DNA from: Aphrocallistes beatrix
Taxonomy: Eukaryota; Porifera; Hexactinellida; Sceptrulophora; Aphrocallistidae
DNA: 64,000 nt
NCBI GenBank assembly: GCA_963281255.1
Contig: OY725492.1
Location: 2,589,696-2,653,695, forward strand
Reading direction: 5' to 3'
Part shown: piece after piece, positions 1 through 10,600 of the stretch
Layout of the letters: each line of letters opens with the position of its first letter
Numbering within the stretch: position 1 is the first letter of the stretch
Notes under the pieces: generated by a model
The model's input: only the letters and a program-made list of their open reading frames with translations
What the model was told of the DNA's origin: nothing
The model's database searches: none
Program-made: the position numbers and the translations under genes

Positions 1-314
1 AACTCAGCCATTATAGGAGATAGAAGGCTGAAATTTTAATAGACTCTGTATACTAACATACCTCACATATGATGCAACTATCATCAAAAAATGATGACTC
101 ATCACTTTGTTATGACGTCATCATTACTCATCAAAATTTTAAAAATTGATAAATTTGGTGCTTTTTCGTGCGATATAGATTATAATAGTAGGACAGACGT
201 ATTTAGAGATGTTATCTCCCTTATAAATAACCAATGTGCACCCAGGCGACCGAAGGGAGCCTCCGGCGGACACAAAGTGTCCGCCAGCTGCGCAGCGCAA
301 GCAAGCGAAGCGCT

Positions 315-317
<3 letters not shown>
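1..317 (+). repeat. Three-hairpin repeat (TH family), copy a, cut by the window edge
   Basis: This is the 3' part of a dispersed repeat. It contains TGACTCA and TGACGTCA 11 bp apart (113-120 for the latter), then a terminal block with stem-loop GGCGGACAC/GTGTCCGCC and the GCGCAAGCAAGCGAAGCGC tail, ending in a TA microsatellite. It lies in tandem with the next copy. Confidence 0.8.

Positions 318-345
<28 letters not shown>
317..345. repeat. TA dinucleotide microsatellite
   Basis: An uninterrupted TA run sits between two TH copies, directly after the terminal hairpin block. Such runs also follow or precede other TH copies, which suggests they are part of the element end or its target. Confidence 0.9.
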
Positions 346-347
<2 letters not shown>

Positions 348-842
348 GTAACGAATTGATTGAAGAAACTGCCGGGCGCAGAAGGCTGATTTTTGGCATG
401 TGGGAGTCTTTTGGCTATGGCTCCAGTAAGTTCTGAGCTCAGACGAAAATGTCGACTCATCATGGAATTATGACGTCATTGTCACATTTTTAAAAGTTAA
501 GCAACACAGTTATTCGGGCATAACTCAGCCATTATAGGAGATAGAAGGCTGAATTTTTAATAGAATCTGTATCCTAACACGTCTCACATATGATGTAACT
601 ATCACCAAAAAATGTGGACTCATCACTTTGTTATGACGTCATCATTACTCATCAAAAATTTTAAAAATTGACAAATTTGGTGATTTTTCGAGTGATATCG
701 ATTTTAAAACTAAGATGCACATATTTAGAGATGATTTCTCCCTAATAATTAACCAATGTCACCTTCAGGCGACCGAAGGGAATCTCCGGCGGACACAAAG
801 TGTCCGCCAGCCCCGCAGCGCAAGCAAGCGAAGCGCGCTTGT
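346..842 (+). repeat. TH family, copy b (near full length, about 497 bp)
   Basis: This is the most complete unit: it starts at CTGTAACGAATTGATTGAAG and ends at GCGAAGCGCGCTTGT. It has TGACGTCA at 471-478 and 634-641. No protein-coding capacity is apparent. The terminal hairpins and microsatellite flank recall HINE/DINE-type non-autonomous Helentrons, but that assignment is inference. Confidence 0.8.
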
Positions 843-1059
843 GTCTCTATAAATGGGGAACTTCTATAAGTGTGGAAGTGGGGAATGGATTTCAGAAATC
901 ATTTTCCCATTCAAATTAACCTCTTTATTTGGGAGAAAAGTACTAAGAGAGCGTTTTTCTTGACACAATTTTCAGAATGTCACTGGAACTAGAAACTAAT
1001 TCTCAGATCATCTATATTGAAAACAATTTGATCCAAATAGTCAGAGAAAGAACAAAATA

Positions 1060-1217
1060 CAGTGGAATTCGCTTATTAGCAACTCGAGTTTTGCTCATAA
1101 AATGGTTGCGAATACGCGAAGTTGCTAATAAGGGAACAGAATTAACACAAAATCTTCACCTGGGACCTGAAGATTGGTTGCTAATAGAGCAATATTGCTA
1201 ATAAGCAAATTCCACTG
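1060..1217. mobile_element. Pogo/Tc1-type MITE, 158 bp
   Basis: Terminal inverted repeats read CAGTGGAATTCGCTTATTAG and, inverted, ..AAGCAAATTCCACTG, with TA on both sides. The interior has no transposase. The CAGTGGA start is typical of pogo-like MITEs. Confidence 0.8.
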
Positions 1218-2483
1218 TAGGTGTATTATTGACCTAAAATAACTAGAAATTACTATTTTTGGCTTTATTCAATCCATTTTGACTTAATTTATTGTGATTA
1301 CGGTACAAAATCATATGTGAGAATGGGGGAGTAGGTATATTTTCACCGCCCCTAGCTCCCCCACTAATGTAGGTTCTACTGTATGATGATGTTAGTATAT
1401 TATTCTGAAAAATTAGTACCTAATAGCATAATAATGTATGCATACGTAACATTGCCGTCGGAAGCTCATAAAAAAGTGGTAAGGCCATTATAGTTACTTA
1501 ATCAAATGTATTATTGAGATCTCAACGAAAAATGTATTATTGAGATCTCAACGAATAATACCAAACATGGGGGATTGTATTTTTCAATTAGAAAGTTAGA
1601 ATATGATATTTCATCTATTAATGGTATGTACAGCCCAGAAACTTTCCGAGGGTGGTCGAAAGTTTCTGGGCCAAGAGTTCTCACTTTCTTTCACGATTGA
1701 TGGCTATTTAATGAAAATAGTAGAGAGTTGTACATGAGAAATGTTCATAGTATCAAAGAGGTAAATTTTGTCTCACGGGAAAACTTAGTTCCAAAAATCT
1801 CGGTTCTGTAAATTATTTATTCAACGAGAAATATTAACAAATGGAGAAAATTTCTGGCCCAGAAACTTTGTGACCACCCTGTGTATATTCATATTTTACG
1901 TCGCTTATGCATTTGCATTTAAAATAACTAATGTAGGTTATCCCCGGATGTACGCGAAGAATCAGATTTTACACATAGAAAGCTCTAATGTGCATGTTTC
2001 ATTATGTTAAGATAAATTATGGTCAATCAGCTAACTTTCAAAATAATCCCAAACCAGTTTATTCCAAAGGAAATCCCCAAACTGACTGTGCACCTATAAA
2101 AACAGGCTAAAAAGACATTGCTAACAGGTAAAATAAAGCTTATTAATGGACTTTTCTCGAAGTGAAAACTTTCAAAGAAATGCTAAATACCATAACTTGA
2201 AACCACTAAATTTCGAGAAAGATTCAAAATCATGTAACACTTGCCATCCATGAACTCGATTGTGCAACTAATTAAGCTTATTGACTCATCAGACCTAGAC
2301 ATAGGTGAATTACATTTTAACAGTGAATCTTTGATTATTTCATTCCACTTTTTAGTTGGGCAACAACGAGATAAAGTTTTCGGCGCCATCAACAATCCAA
2401 GTAATCTCCCATAATTGTATTTCCAACCATTGTTCGTCCAATTCCTTTAGGGTCTTCCTCCGCGGTTGATATATTTTCTACCA
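1218..2483. other. Non-coding stretch with minor repeats
   Basis: No gene is seen. It holds a 24-bp unit repeated twice (about 1505-1555, each with the palindrome TTGAGATCTCAA) and, at about 1622-1880, inverted copies of GGCCCAGAAACTTT next to CCACCCTGTG, probably a worn mariner-type MITE. Confidence 0.5.
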
Positions 2484-2958
2484 GGTTCTACCATAGTAAA
2501 TTGTGTCGCGTGCCATCAAATTGTGTCATGTTCCACAATTTGGTGGCGGTGGTTATCAGGTTACGATGAAACCGATTGAACCACAAGGCCATTTGAGTAA
2601 GCGAAACAAAATCTCAGAATACTACGATATATCTCAAAATACCACGCAACAGTACTCACAGATTTTTTTTCTATTTGTATTGTATGTCCTGAATAATGAG
2701 ACGAATAAACATATTATTTAATAAGCATTCAGGTCATGAAGCACAATACACTATTTAGAGCAGGGAAAACATACAAGTATCACTACTCAAATGGAAAGTC
2801 ATTGTCTAAATTAGAACTATGTAAATGATCGCATCATGATCACAGGTTGGTGTTGCCTCAGAATACCACGGTACCTCAGAATACCACGCAAGTTGAATAT
2901 CCATGGTTAATTTGACTAGTGCCTCAAAATACCACGGTGCCTCAGAATACCACGCAAC
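2484..2958. mobile_element. GTT/AAC foldback family (G), right half, copy G1
   Basis: The sequence is near-identical to the right arm of the complete copy at 52677-53562. It ends in CCACGCAAC followed by AGGACT. Iterated CCTCAGAATACCACG motifs fill the last 100 bp. The left arm is missing. Confidence 0.8.
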
Positions 2959-3014
2959 AGGACTAATGCCAATCTTAGGAGTAGGACTAACGTCTACAAG
3001 CCATAATTAGGACT

Positions 3015-3398
3015 GTTTCATGCTATTTTCACCCATATGCTATTTCCACCCAAACCATTGATATACCATGGATATTCTATCTCTATGCTACTTTCACCCA
3101 AGTGTTGATTAGTAGATTATCGTTTTTATGGTTTCGATCATTGTTGTTGATGATGATTACAATGGTATTTATTTTAGCTCTACGTATATTTACTATTCGT
3201 ACATTTCTAACAATAATCACATAGTTTAAAACTCATGATTGTGCATAACTGTATATAAATAATACCATTGTAATCATCATCAACAACAATGATCGAAACC
3301 ATAAAAACGATAATCTACTAATCAACACTTGGGTGAAAGTAGCATAGAGATAGAATATCCATGGTATATCAATGGTTTGGGTGGAAATAGCATGAAAC
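3015..3398. mobile_element. GTT/AAC foldback element G2, 384 bp, target duplication AGGACT
   Basis: The arms are an almost perfect inverted repeat of about 160 bp (GTTTCATGCTATTT ... AGCATGAAAC) around an 80-bp loop. AGGACT is duplicated at 3009-3014 and 3399-3404. The ends repeat TGCTATTTTCACCC about three times. Sequence differs from G1, but end letters and target duplication agree. Confidence 0.85.
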
Positions 3399-3942
3399 AG
3401 GACTAACGTCTACATGTGGAGTAGAACTAACGACGCGTCCCCTTCCCATCCACTGCTTCATCCCAAATTTCCAAAATTTTAAAGTTGATAACAGACCTTA
3501 TATTGAGTATACTATGTATATATATAAATGCATACACATTAATCGAGTTTTTATAGTAAGGATCTATGAACAGGGACATTGTTTCAAATAGGAAACAATT
3601 TAAAAAATTATTAAATTACGTAATAATTAAATGGAAAAAAACAGCAATCTTGATTGATCGGACTCACATTTCAGTATTTTTACGGATTCACTCACTAAAA
3701 CTGAACTGAAATAGCAGTGAAAATATATGCTGGAGTTTGAACTTTAATTAAGCAGAAAGAAAAATTCTACCCGCGTTGAGTCGAAAGCGACACGGACTCG
3801 ACCTTAAATATACCAAGTATTACATGCATGTTTTTGAGAGGTTAATGCCATTGGCAAACAATCCACCTTGATACTATTTATATGATATGCTTTATGTTTT
3901 TCATTACGAGTTCTGTCAGCCACATATAGTATAAATATGAGG
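3399..3942. other. Non-coding, nothing recognised
   Basis: AT-rich sequence without a supported gene or repeat boundary. Confidence 0.4.
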
Positions 3943-4355
3943 TATTAAAAAGTCCATTGCGCATGCGCCATCGTGACACTGCGCATGATCAATTGACACA
4001 TTGCACATGATCAACTGCACATTGCGCACGATTGGTTGGACTAAGTCCATTGCGCATGATCTATCATCACTTTGCACATGCAAAAATAACTTAAAATATT
4101 TCTATATATGCAAAACTATTCCAAAAATTAATGTCGCTAAAACCTCCACATTGCATTGAATTTTTAGTGCAAAAAGCCTCATTTCGCTCATTTTTTGATC
4201 CAATCTCCAACTAAAACGCCTCGGACCGAGCAGAGAATCCTATCAATCGGACCTTAAAGCCTCCATTCTTCACCATTGGGATTGTATTCCTCCCTAATGT
4301 GTCAATTGATCATGCGCAATGTGACGATTGCGCATGCGGAGTTGACTTTTTAATA
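3943..4355. mobile_element. TATTAAAAAGTCC-end element (K1), 413 bp
   Basis: Inverted ends read TATTAAAAAGTCCATTGCGC and ..GACTTTTTAATA. Just inside, several imperfect copies of TTGCGCATGATCAATTGACA are iterated. A relative with a similar core (AAAGCCTCATTTCG, CACCATTGGGATTGTATTCC) lies at 54100-54474. Confidence 0.7.
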
Positions 4356-4428
4356 TATGTAAATATATCATTTACATTCAGGCGGCATGCGACCGAAAAC
4401 TGCTATCACTGTTCCTGAACCAGATTTG

Positions 4429-4465
4429 GCGACCATAACAGGTCCAGCCGACCTGTTATGGTCGC
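4429..4465. promoter_or_regulatory. Perfect 16-bp hairpin in the SLU7 5' flank
   Basis: GCGACCATAACAGGTC and its exact inverse are separated by a 5-nt spacer (CAGCC). It lies 146 bp before the SLU7 ATG, in the only stretch near the promoter that matches no repeat in the window. Function is unknown. Confidence 0.5.
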
Positions 4466-4610
4466 ATGACAGAGCAGAAGACAGAGTTCCAAATTTTCAT
4501 AGATGTTTTCTAAAATGATATCATATATAGTCTTTCTAATTAATTAGTCGAATAAATGAATATAATTTTTGGTTTTTAATTGTATACATAGATATATTTG
4601 TAAAGATCTC

Positions 4611-7600
4611 ATGTCACTGAGTAGTTCTGGAGGGCAATCGAAGTTGTCTAAGGAAGACTGGAGGAAGCAAAAAGAGCTAGAAGAGGCTAGGAAGGCAGGG
4701 ACTGCCCCAGCTGAGGTAGACGAGTCTGGGAGAGATATTAACCCGCACATTCCCCAGTACATCAAGTCCGCTCCTTGGTACGTGTCTACGGGGAGACCTT
4801 CCCTCAAGCATCAGCGCCCGCAGCCAGAGAAGCATGAAGTAAGTGAATAGAATAAATTAATTTGAAGTATATTCATGCTTGTTAGTAGTATACCATATCA
4901 TGCATATTTGAATCCATTCGGGTGCATGGGAAGGTATCATCGGAATAATATGAAATTATTTATGTATCACAAGCTAAATAGTTTTTCTCAATCCATGTGT
5001 GCGTCTGTGTTTCTTGCATGGGCTGAAACATTGCGTCTCAACCTTCATATAGTACGTAGCTGCACGGAAGACTACAATCCTGTGGTCACCATGATTTCGA
5101 AATGATTCCAAGGTCCACTTAGACCAACATATTATATTGTATATGCGTAATCATAAATTTCTTATGATGGAAGCTCACAGTGGCTCAGGTTTTCTGTATG
5201 AATCAGGGACGGATTCCTGCGGGGCATGGGAGGGTAATCCCCCCCCCCCCCCCCGTTTCTTTTGAAAATATCCAAATTATTCATTATTTAGTTAAAAATA
5301 CTAATTGTTACAAACAAGATTAATTTGGAACCATTAGTTTCATCTTTAGTATCAATTCAGGGTAATACAAGTGTTAGCATTTCCATTACAAGTTACCTGT
5401 AAATTTATAGCTATAGTGAGTTCAACTTTACCCCCCCCCCCTAAATATTTCAAAATTCAGTCACTGGTATGAATGGTGCTGCTTGCATATGGGGAATTCC
5501 AGGTCAATTCATCCAGTCATTTCACCAATATCAACCGATTTGCCTGAAAGTTGGTGAAACGCAAGCCCTTAACTAGTCAATGAATATGTGAAAGTTTCAA
5601 ATCGTTTGGTCTACCCGTTTTGAAATTTTGGACTCTCGTTGAGTGTTTCTGTGAAATTCTATACTCACAAAAACACTTTCAACCAATATAGATTTGTCAT
5701 TTTATGCCTGATTGGTCCAAAATTCTAAATTGTCAGTAGTTTAAAATGTGTAGAGTTCAAAATTCGCGGTCCCAATTTGATTTGAATGCATTTTTGGTCT
5801 CGAAAATGAAACTGAAACTAACACCTGAAGTCAAACCGAAATTATGAGATAGCATTCGGGGATATTTTGGGAACGTAAATTTTAGCGATTAAATATGTTG
5901 TTACATGATGGCAATGAATTACCTATGATGGCTCAGGCTGTTAAGATTCTTCATTGAGTTGAGTAATTTATTAGATATGTTCAACTATAACTAATTCGAA
6001 TGTATAGATTTCGAATCTGAATTCAGACTTTTACCATCTCTTAGAAATTGCACGTAATGTCTTCATGAAAATATCGAATTTTGTACTATTTGTATGGGAA
6101 AGAATGAAGTGTTCAAATACTTTTGTCCGGTTAGTGTATATACAAACGGTATCAAAGTATCCATATTGATTAGTCATATCTGTCGAATTTGGTGATTTTC
6201 AGAGGCAGTTTATGGAGAGGCGCATGCATTAGTTCTATTCCGTATATAGACATTAGATCTATTTTTGTAGACGTGAGTTCTATCCCACAATTGTCCAGCA
6301 TTTCGGGTGAGATATCTGCAAGAAGAAAGCAAAAGCAGCATTTTGAGTTGAGAATATTAGCAAAAAACTGAAAGAGGAATTTCTGAATGGAGAGGTGGTT
6401 GAGTGGCATTTTAAGTGAGTGACAGTGGATAATCAAGAATAATTGTACCTTTTGGGGAAGGAATCAATGGAAAGTATGAAGCATTTTGGATGAGATATGT
6501 GAAGAAAAAGCTAAAAGCAGCATTTTAAGTTGAGAATGCTAGCCTAAATACTGTGAAAGTGGCATTTCAGAACGGAATTTTAGAGTAGAACTAATGTCTA
6601 CGACTCTACGCATTCAAAAAGTAGAACCAACTCCCATTTTGGAAGTTGAACTAACGTCTACAAAAATAGATCTAATGTCTATATACGGAATAGAACTAAT
6701 GCATTCGCCTCTCCATAAATTGCCTCTGAAAATCACTAAATTCGACACAGATATGACTAATCAATATATGGATACTTTGATACCGTTTGTATATACACTA
6801 CCCGGACAAAAATATTTGAACACTTCATTCTTTCCCATACAAATACAGTGGAACCTCCGTAATCCGACACCTCTGTAATCCGACATTTCTCTAAACCGAC
6901 ATTATTTCTGTTCACGGATCGTTTTTCTATAGAAAGCAACCTCTATAATCCGACACCTCGCTATTCCGGAATCCGACAATTTAATGATTTTCCAGTAATG
7001 CAAATTCGACCTGTATAATCCGACAATTTTTTCGTCTATCAAATAATGTCGGATTATAGGTTATTTTACCTCCATAATCCGACAAATTATTCGTCTATCA
7101 AAAAATGTCGGATTATGGAGGGGTTATTTTACCTCTTTGATCAGACAAATTATTCGTCTGTCAAATATTGTCGGATTGTGGAAGTTATTTTACCTCTATA
7201 ATCCGACATTTTGCTGATTTTCCACAAATGTCGGATTATGGAGGTTATTCGATAATCCGACAATTTGCTAATCCGACATTTTTTTCGTCTCCCATTGAAT
7301 GTCGGATTATGGAGGTTCCATTGTTTAAATAAATTGAAAGTATTATAATGAGAATGAAGAATATAATCATGAAAAAAAAAAGATTGATTAAATTAGATGA
7401 ATATTGGTATCCGATCTGCATTTGTAGAACAGTATACATATAAGGCATACATTTTCAACTTAGTTGATCAATTGCAAACCTACATTTTCGATCAATTGCA
7501 AGCGTCTCTTCGAGTGATATCAATTATAACAATAAGATAGACCATAGCCTACTGTATATAAGGCCTCACAGTAACTTGCGGATTTGGGACTAGGGATGCG

Positions 7601-10600
7601 GTAGAAGATGGTTGAACTAATACATGAGGCGCCTTAAAGCATTAACAAAGCACAATAAAGCTTAGGAATATATTACCAGCATATATAAATATGGTGTCAA
7701 AGTACCCATATCCGTTGTTAAAATTTTGATCAGTCACCATATGGTTGCGCAATAGGTTTATATTTGTGACAAATTTGGTGTGAAGTGATTTTCAGAGGTC
7801 GTTTAAGGGCACTTCTAAGCGCTTTTATTAAAAATTTTTTCGCGTAGAACTGAGCTGTGAAAGGGTTTTAATACGAAAAATTTTGAATTTTTTCATGGAA
7901 TGTTACTACATTCCAGTTTTGCTATGGAAACGTGTTTTGGTCAGTTGGGATCATATCTTGAAAACCGCTAGAGCTAGACATTCAAATGTAATCCCATTTG
8001 ATAGCGAATAGACTATTTCATATTAAGTGATAATATAATTTATTTGTCTAAATTCAATGGTTTACGAGTTATTAGACAATTTATCATATTGGTCACATTT
8101 GGTAATTTGTCGAATATCTCGTAAACCATTGAATTTAGACGTCGTAATTATATCATCGCTTAATAGGAAGTAGTATATTCGCTATCAAATGGAATTACAT
8201 TTGAATGTCTAGCTATCGTGTTTTTCAAGATATAACCCCAACTGAACAAAACACGTTTCCATAGCAACGTATTCCATGAAAAAATTCGAAATTTTTCGTA
8301 TTAATTAACCCATTCACATCTCAGTTCTATGCAAAAAAATTTATAATAAAAACACTTAGAAGTGCCCTTAAACGACCTCTGAAAATCACCAAATTTTAAC
8401 GACGGATATGGGTACTTTGACGCCATATTTATATATGCCGGTAATACATTCCTAAGCTCTATTGTGCTTTGTTAATGATTTAAGGCAGTTCATGTATTAG
8501 TTCAACCATCTACCGCATCCCTAGTCCCAAATCCGCAAGTTACTGTGAGGCCTTATATACAGTAGGTATGGCATTAGCTAACACATGTTCAGTTATGGGT
8601 GAGGTTAAAAGTCAGCAAGTGCAATATTTGTGTCCAGATCTCCAGTGTAGTGGAGGACCAGAGGGGTTGCTCGGGCGCCGGTACAAAATAATTCAGAACA
8701 ATGAAGAGATTAAATCCTAGTTGCATTCCGCTAATGAATCAATAGCAGTTTCAGTTAGAGACTCATACTTCCCTGAATTTACAGTCAAATATGTCCAGAT
8801 ATAGCTTAATAGTAAATTTTTTTCAGGTGGGCAAAGCCCCCTGACCCTTCTCTTACAAGTCACTCGCTCCATGGCCCATAGATCCACCCTACAGGGTGTG
8901 CACTTTAGACAAAAAGTTAATATGAACATTCGTTTATTAAGAACGAACCTTTTGGCCCCAAGTTTATTGCCCATATAGGATTAGTATTAAGTCGAGTTCG
9001 CTTAATATGAAGTCTCCCTATTTTGAACTATCCTTTTGGTCCCCTGGTGATTCATAATAGCTACCCTGACTGTATAATATAGTCATCAAATAAATCGGAC
9101 TTTTCATTTAGGATATCAGCAATATCTATGAGTGGTATAAAAGAGGTGTAGATGGTACTAAGAAAAGTAATAAATACAGAAAAGGAGCTTGCGAAAATTG
9201 TGGTGCAATCACGCACAAGAAGAAAGACTGTTTAGAAAGACCTCGAAAAATAGGAGCTAAATTCACAGGAGAAGATATCGCTTGCGACGAGTTTGAACAG
9301 CCCGAGCTGACTCTAGACTACGACGGCAAGAGAGATAGATGGAATGGTTTCAATGCGAGTGACTATGATAAGGTGAGTATCCTATTAAAGACACGATCGA
9401 CTCTTTCGTATATTTCCTGAAATCTTGAAAGTATCGGCTACCTATTTTTTGGAGGAATAACAGCCATTAAGGTTGAGAAGCCATAGTTTTCAATTTTCCT
9501 AGGAAATTCATTTTTTTGTACCGCTCCTATAATAATATGGCTTTATGGCATGGATGGCCTGTAGTAGACCAGGTCTACTACACCCGTCCGTATGTATCCA
9601 TGAATGACCCCGTTGGCGCATTCCTCCGAAACCCAATAGCCCGATTTCTGTCAAATGTCGCATACCGTATTTCCCTGAATAAGCGCCGGGGCATTTTAGT
9701 TCTCTGAACATCATATCAAACTAGTATCTCAGTCGTGGCATATATACAAGTGCTTTTTGAAACATTACATTATCCTTTTTTAATAGAACTAACATTCTCA
9801 GTTGTGACAAAAATAAAAGTGCCAGTCAATGTAGTAAACAAAAAAAAGAGCGCCGGGTCAAAATAGCGAATGAAAAAAATAAGCGCCGGTTTGAACAAGC
9901 GCCGGGTCTAAAGGGTGCACGAAATAAATAAGCGCCCGGAGCTTATTCGAAGCAATACGGTATACTGTAAGATACAGTTATGGTGTTTTGTGTATCTGGG
10001 TCTTTTCGCAAAATTCAACATTTACTTTTTCATATTTGAATTGATTAAAGATTTTTATGACTATAAATGAGAGTGTACTTTGCTTCCAGGTTATAGAAGA
10101 ATATGCCCTAATTGAGAGAGCTAAGCAACAACTGAAGGCGGAATCACTAGAAACTGAGCTGAGTTCTAACAAGCAAGATACCTCCGAGGATTCCATCGTT
10201 AAGCAGGAGAAACCTACTAGAGAGTCGAAGAGAGAGGTAGGTAGTGAGGATGAGGGGGAGTCTGAGAATGAAGAGATGTATGCCGAGAAGATCGATGTCC
10301 CAGGGCAGAAGTTTGACTCCAAATTGCGAACTACTGTCAGAAACTTGAGAATTCGTGAAGATGTTGCTAAATATCTGCTCAATCTTAACATAGACTCTGC
10401 ATTCTACGATCCTAAGAGTAGGTCAATGCGTGACAACCCGTACCAGGACAGCGGCAAAGTTCCTTCAGAAGTCCCATTCGCAGGAGAAAATTTCGTCCGC
10501 TCTTCTGGAGAAACGTCAGATATGGCCAAAACTCAGTTATTTTCCTGGGAAGCTTACGAGAGAGGAGTAGATCTACATTTGCAAGGGGAGCCTACGAAAG

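Noticed and set aside
91..463. Overlapping small ORFs on both strands with Tyr-Ile repeats
   Set aside because: They read through the TA microsatellite and the hairpin tail of the TH repeat; no protein similarity.
977..1201. 74-residue ORF
   Set aside because: It covers a CAGTGGA MITE and its flank and has no recognisable domain.
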